A stretch of DNA of 64,000 nucleotides from Utricularia gibba (lineage: Eukaryota; Streptophyta; Magnoliopsida; Lamiales; Lentibulariaceae): assembly GCA_002189035.1 (NCBI GenBank), contig CM007989.1, forward strand, positions 1,178,001-1,242,000, written 5' to 3'. This document shows, piece after piece, positions 61,827 to 64,000 of this stretch. Position 1 is the first letter of the stretch; every line of letters begins with the position of its first letter. Under the pieces are notes generated by a model. It was not told where the DNA came from, searched no databases, and worked only from the letters and a program-made list of their open reading frames with translations. The translations under genes and the position numbers were made by a program.

Positions 61827-62385
61827 GTATTTAGTTAGTTCCTATCCCCCCAATGCTTGGTTTCTGTTGCTGGAAGTATTTTATAAGATTTCACTGTGAC
61901 CACAATGGAAGCTCGATGCTTTTGAGTACCTGCTTCGATAAACCCAAAGAAATGATGATATGTAGTTACTCTTCCAAAAGTGTTAGAACCGGAGTCGAAA
62001 GAATTTTGTGAGAAAGCAATTCGAACAAATTGCGGACTTGTTAGAATAACAAGTATATTCTTGTAAAAAAAAGAATAGTCTTTTGAAGAACAGTGGTTGA
62101 AGTTGAAGACCGCGTTTGGTGGACGGAGCCCCCGAAGACGAAAACGTGTAAAATTTTGCATCTTGACACGAAGCGCAACGCGCCAATGCACAACTACTCG
62201 TTGGGGGTTCCTCCGGTAGGAGAAGAGAACAGCAAAGCGCCACGCTTTTTCCCACTACTGTTGACTTGCGCACCACATATTCGCTAAAGTTCGCATTAAA
62301 AAGCAATCTTTGACGATAACAACGCACGAAAGGCCTCTCTTTTAAGAGTGTAGGGGGTAATACAAATGCTTTTGATGGTGAGTGA
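61827..62385. other. Intergenic spacer
   Basis: OS-9 3' UTR and PP2C promoter. No gene or repeat recognised. Confidence 0.5.
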
Positions 62386-64000
62386 ATGAGGGACCAGATG
62401 GAGAAGGATATGGGTGGTGAATCTGGGGAAGTTCTTCCCAATTGGGAAAGCATGGAGGAGAATTCATCTGCGGCGGCATCTGGGTCTGATGTTTCTGTCG
62501 GCAGAGCTACTTTTCCTGTGAGTTCTAGTCGCTTCTCTGGGTCTGCTGAAATGTGATCTACTTTATCTGTATCATTTCTTGTCTATTAATCTGCGTAAGA
62601 TTTCCTTTTCCAGTATTGCGCACAAGCGAATTTTAGTCTCTCCCGTTGTAGTCTGCAATTAAAGCTTAGATTTTTAGTAGTTGTTATATTTGACTGGAGA
62701 TCCAGAGTGCGGAAATCCGGCATATTGGATCCAAAATCTAGTTTAAGTTGGCAACAAATATTCCCATAGCCTGGGATATGTTTTGATTGGGTTGTCGAAC
62801 TGGAGACATTTTGCAGGTCCAGCGCCATGCCTTTCTGCAAGAGGCATATCAATTCTATGCTGACTGCCAAATTTGAATGGATTAATCTTCTAGCTTTCTG
62901 TTTAGTCTGTAGTCTACTGATTATCAAAAGGCTGCCTTTTTGGATTGCCTCAAAAGGAATTGCTCCCTCCCCTCTTAGTTTTGATTCTTGGAATTGCATT
63001 TCCCTTGTGATGTTTCATCTCTGTGTCATCCACCATGTGTACCTTGTTTATCTAATTATGGTGGATCTACAATTTAAACTAAGTTGGTAGCCTTTGTAGT
63101 GAAATAAGTGATGCATAGTTTTACAATATGGTTGTCTGAAATTTCCCTCTAGCTTCACATTGCAGCTGGAAAATGCTTCTGAAGATTCTTCTAAACCAAA
63201 AACAAACCAGGTACAGTTCAACTTCATCCCTTCCCGTCGCCATGGGAAGTGGTCCGATATCGGAGGACGATCCGAGATGGAGGACACTCATATTTGCATA
63301 CCTGATCTGGCTTCAAGCTATGGCTATCCTATGTGCAGTGAGGAAACTGCCATATCATTCTATGGAGTAAGTCATTTGGCAAAGCTCTGCTTTGTCTGAG
63401 AATCTACTTATCTCTCCCTTGTGTTGCCATCCAAGATATATGCGATTTGATCTTCTTGGGCAGGTGTTTGATGGCCATGGCGGAAAAGGCGCGGCGCAGT
63501 TTGTTCGTGATCACTTGCCGAGGATCATCGTTCAGGACTCCAAGTTCCCCTTGGAGCTTGACAAGGTGGTGACAAGATCCTTCATGGAGACGGATGCTGC
63601 CTTTGCCAAGGCCTGTTCTGTTGAGTCCACACTGTCATCCGGCACTACTGCACTAACTGCAATGATCTTTGGCAGGTAAATGAGCGCAAACCAACTTTTG
63701 CTAGCGAGTTTTGATGGTATCTGAGCTCTGTGTATGCTTGGAACAGGTCATTGCTGGTGGCTAATGCGGGGGATTGTCGCGCCGTGCTGTCGCGAAACGG
63801 AGTTGCGATCGAGATGTCTGTAGATCACAGACCTTGCTGTGTGGAAGAACGGGTGAGGATCGAATCGGTAGGAGGATATGTGGATGATGGATACTTGAAT
63901 GGCCAGCTGAGCGTCACACGGGCACTGGGAAACTGGCACATCAAGGGGCTGAAAGAGGGGGGCCTCCTGAGCGCAGAGCCTGAAGTGAGGCAAACAACAC
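62386..64000 (+). CDS. PP2C protein phosphatase, 5' part
   Basis: Exons 62386-62517, 63166-63366, 63464-63675 and 63747 to the window edge, all in phase. The N-terminus is acidic and Ser-rich ([20 protein letters not shown]). The catalytic domain shows [20 protein letters not shown] (the metal-binding Glu-Asp motif), [14 protein letters not shown] (metal-binding Asp and Gly), [40 protein letters not shown] and [20 protein letters not shown]. It resembles the group containing Arabidopsis At2g25620 (DBP1). It should be a Mg/Mn-dependent Ser/Thr phosphatase. The usually invariant Asp after RALG is Asn here (RALGNWH). The C-terminal metal-binding Asp residues lie beyond the window. Confidence 0.9.

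Overview
The window is nuclear DNA from a flowering plant, most likely a core eudicot. Genes are split by short GT-AG introns, and nearly every protein is a plant-specific family member: LIP1, RIN4/NOI, plastid fructokinase, CRWN4, phytosulfokine, SHORT-ROOT, PADRE/DUF4228, DG1 and RNC1. Intergenic DNA is very AT-rich. I cannot place the species more finely. There are about 22 recognisable genes in 64 kb and no transposon-encoded protein, so this is gene-rich euchromatin.

Layout. 0-7.6 kb: 3' part of LIP1 (+), a small NOI/RIN4-family gene (+), plastid fructokinase (-) diverging from a calmodulin-like gene (+). 7.6-10.8 kb: largely gene-free, with orphan promoter-like motifs and an AT-rich hairpin. 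10.8-17 kb: WAV3-like RING/vWA E3 ligase (+), an RMD5/GID2-like CTLH-RING gene (-), WDR5-type WD40 gene (+). 17-23.5 kb: 3' remnant of a bHLH gene (-), a full bHLH18/25-type gene (+), peroxisomal malate dehydrogenase (-). 24.7-31 kb: SMI1/KNR4-like gene (+), a degraded acidic coding-like stretch (-), XTH6/7-type enzyme (+). 31-42 kb: CRWN4 lamin-like gene (+), phytosulfokine precursor (+), PP2-A10-like (-), GT34 galactosyltransferase (-). 44-52.3 kb: PADRE gene (+), DG1-like plastid PPR (-), SHORT-ROOT-like GRAS gene (+). 52.9-64 kb: condensin II subunit CAP-G2 (-) head to head with RNC1 (+), OS-9 ER lectin (+), and the 5' part of a PP2C phosphatase (+).

The genes are unrelated housekeeping and regulatory genes, not an operon-like pathway. 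Several neighbours (bHLH with PMDH, PSK, GT34; XTH with CRWN4 and PSK; RNC1 with SHR, bHLH25, RMD5) resemble sets that, from memory, lie together in a few Arabidopsis segments. The window probably preserves an ancestral block. No obviously new biological system was found.

The most important caution is sequence quality. At least eleven otherwise well-conserved reading frames need one extra base, and two need one base fewer, nearly always at a short homopolymer. This looks like uncorrected consensus indels rather than mass pseudogenisation. Coordinates of affected genes are given on the sequence as supplied, with the breaks noted.
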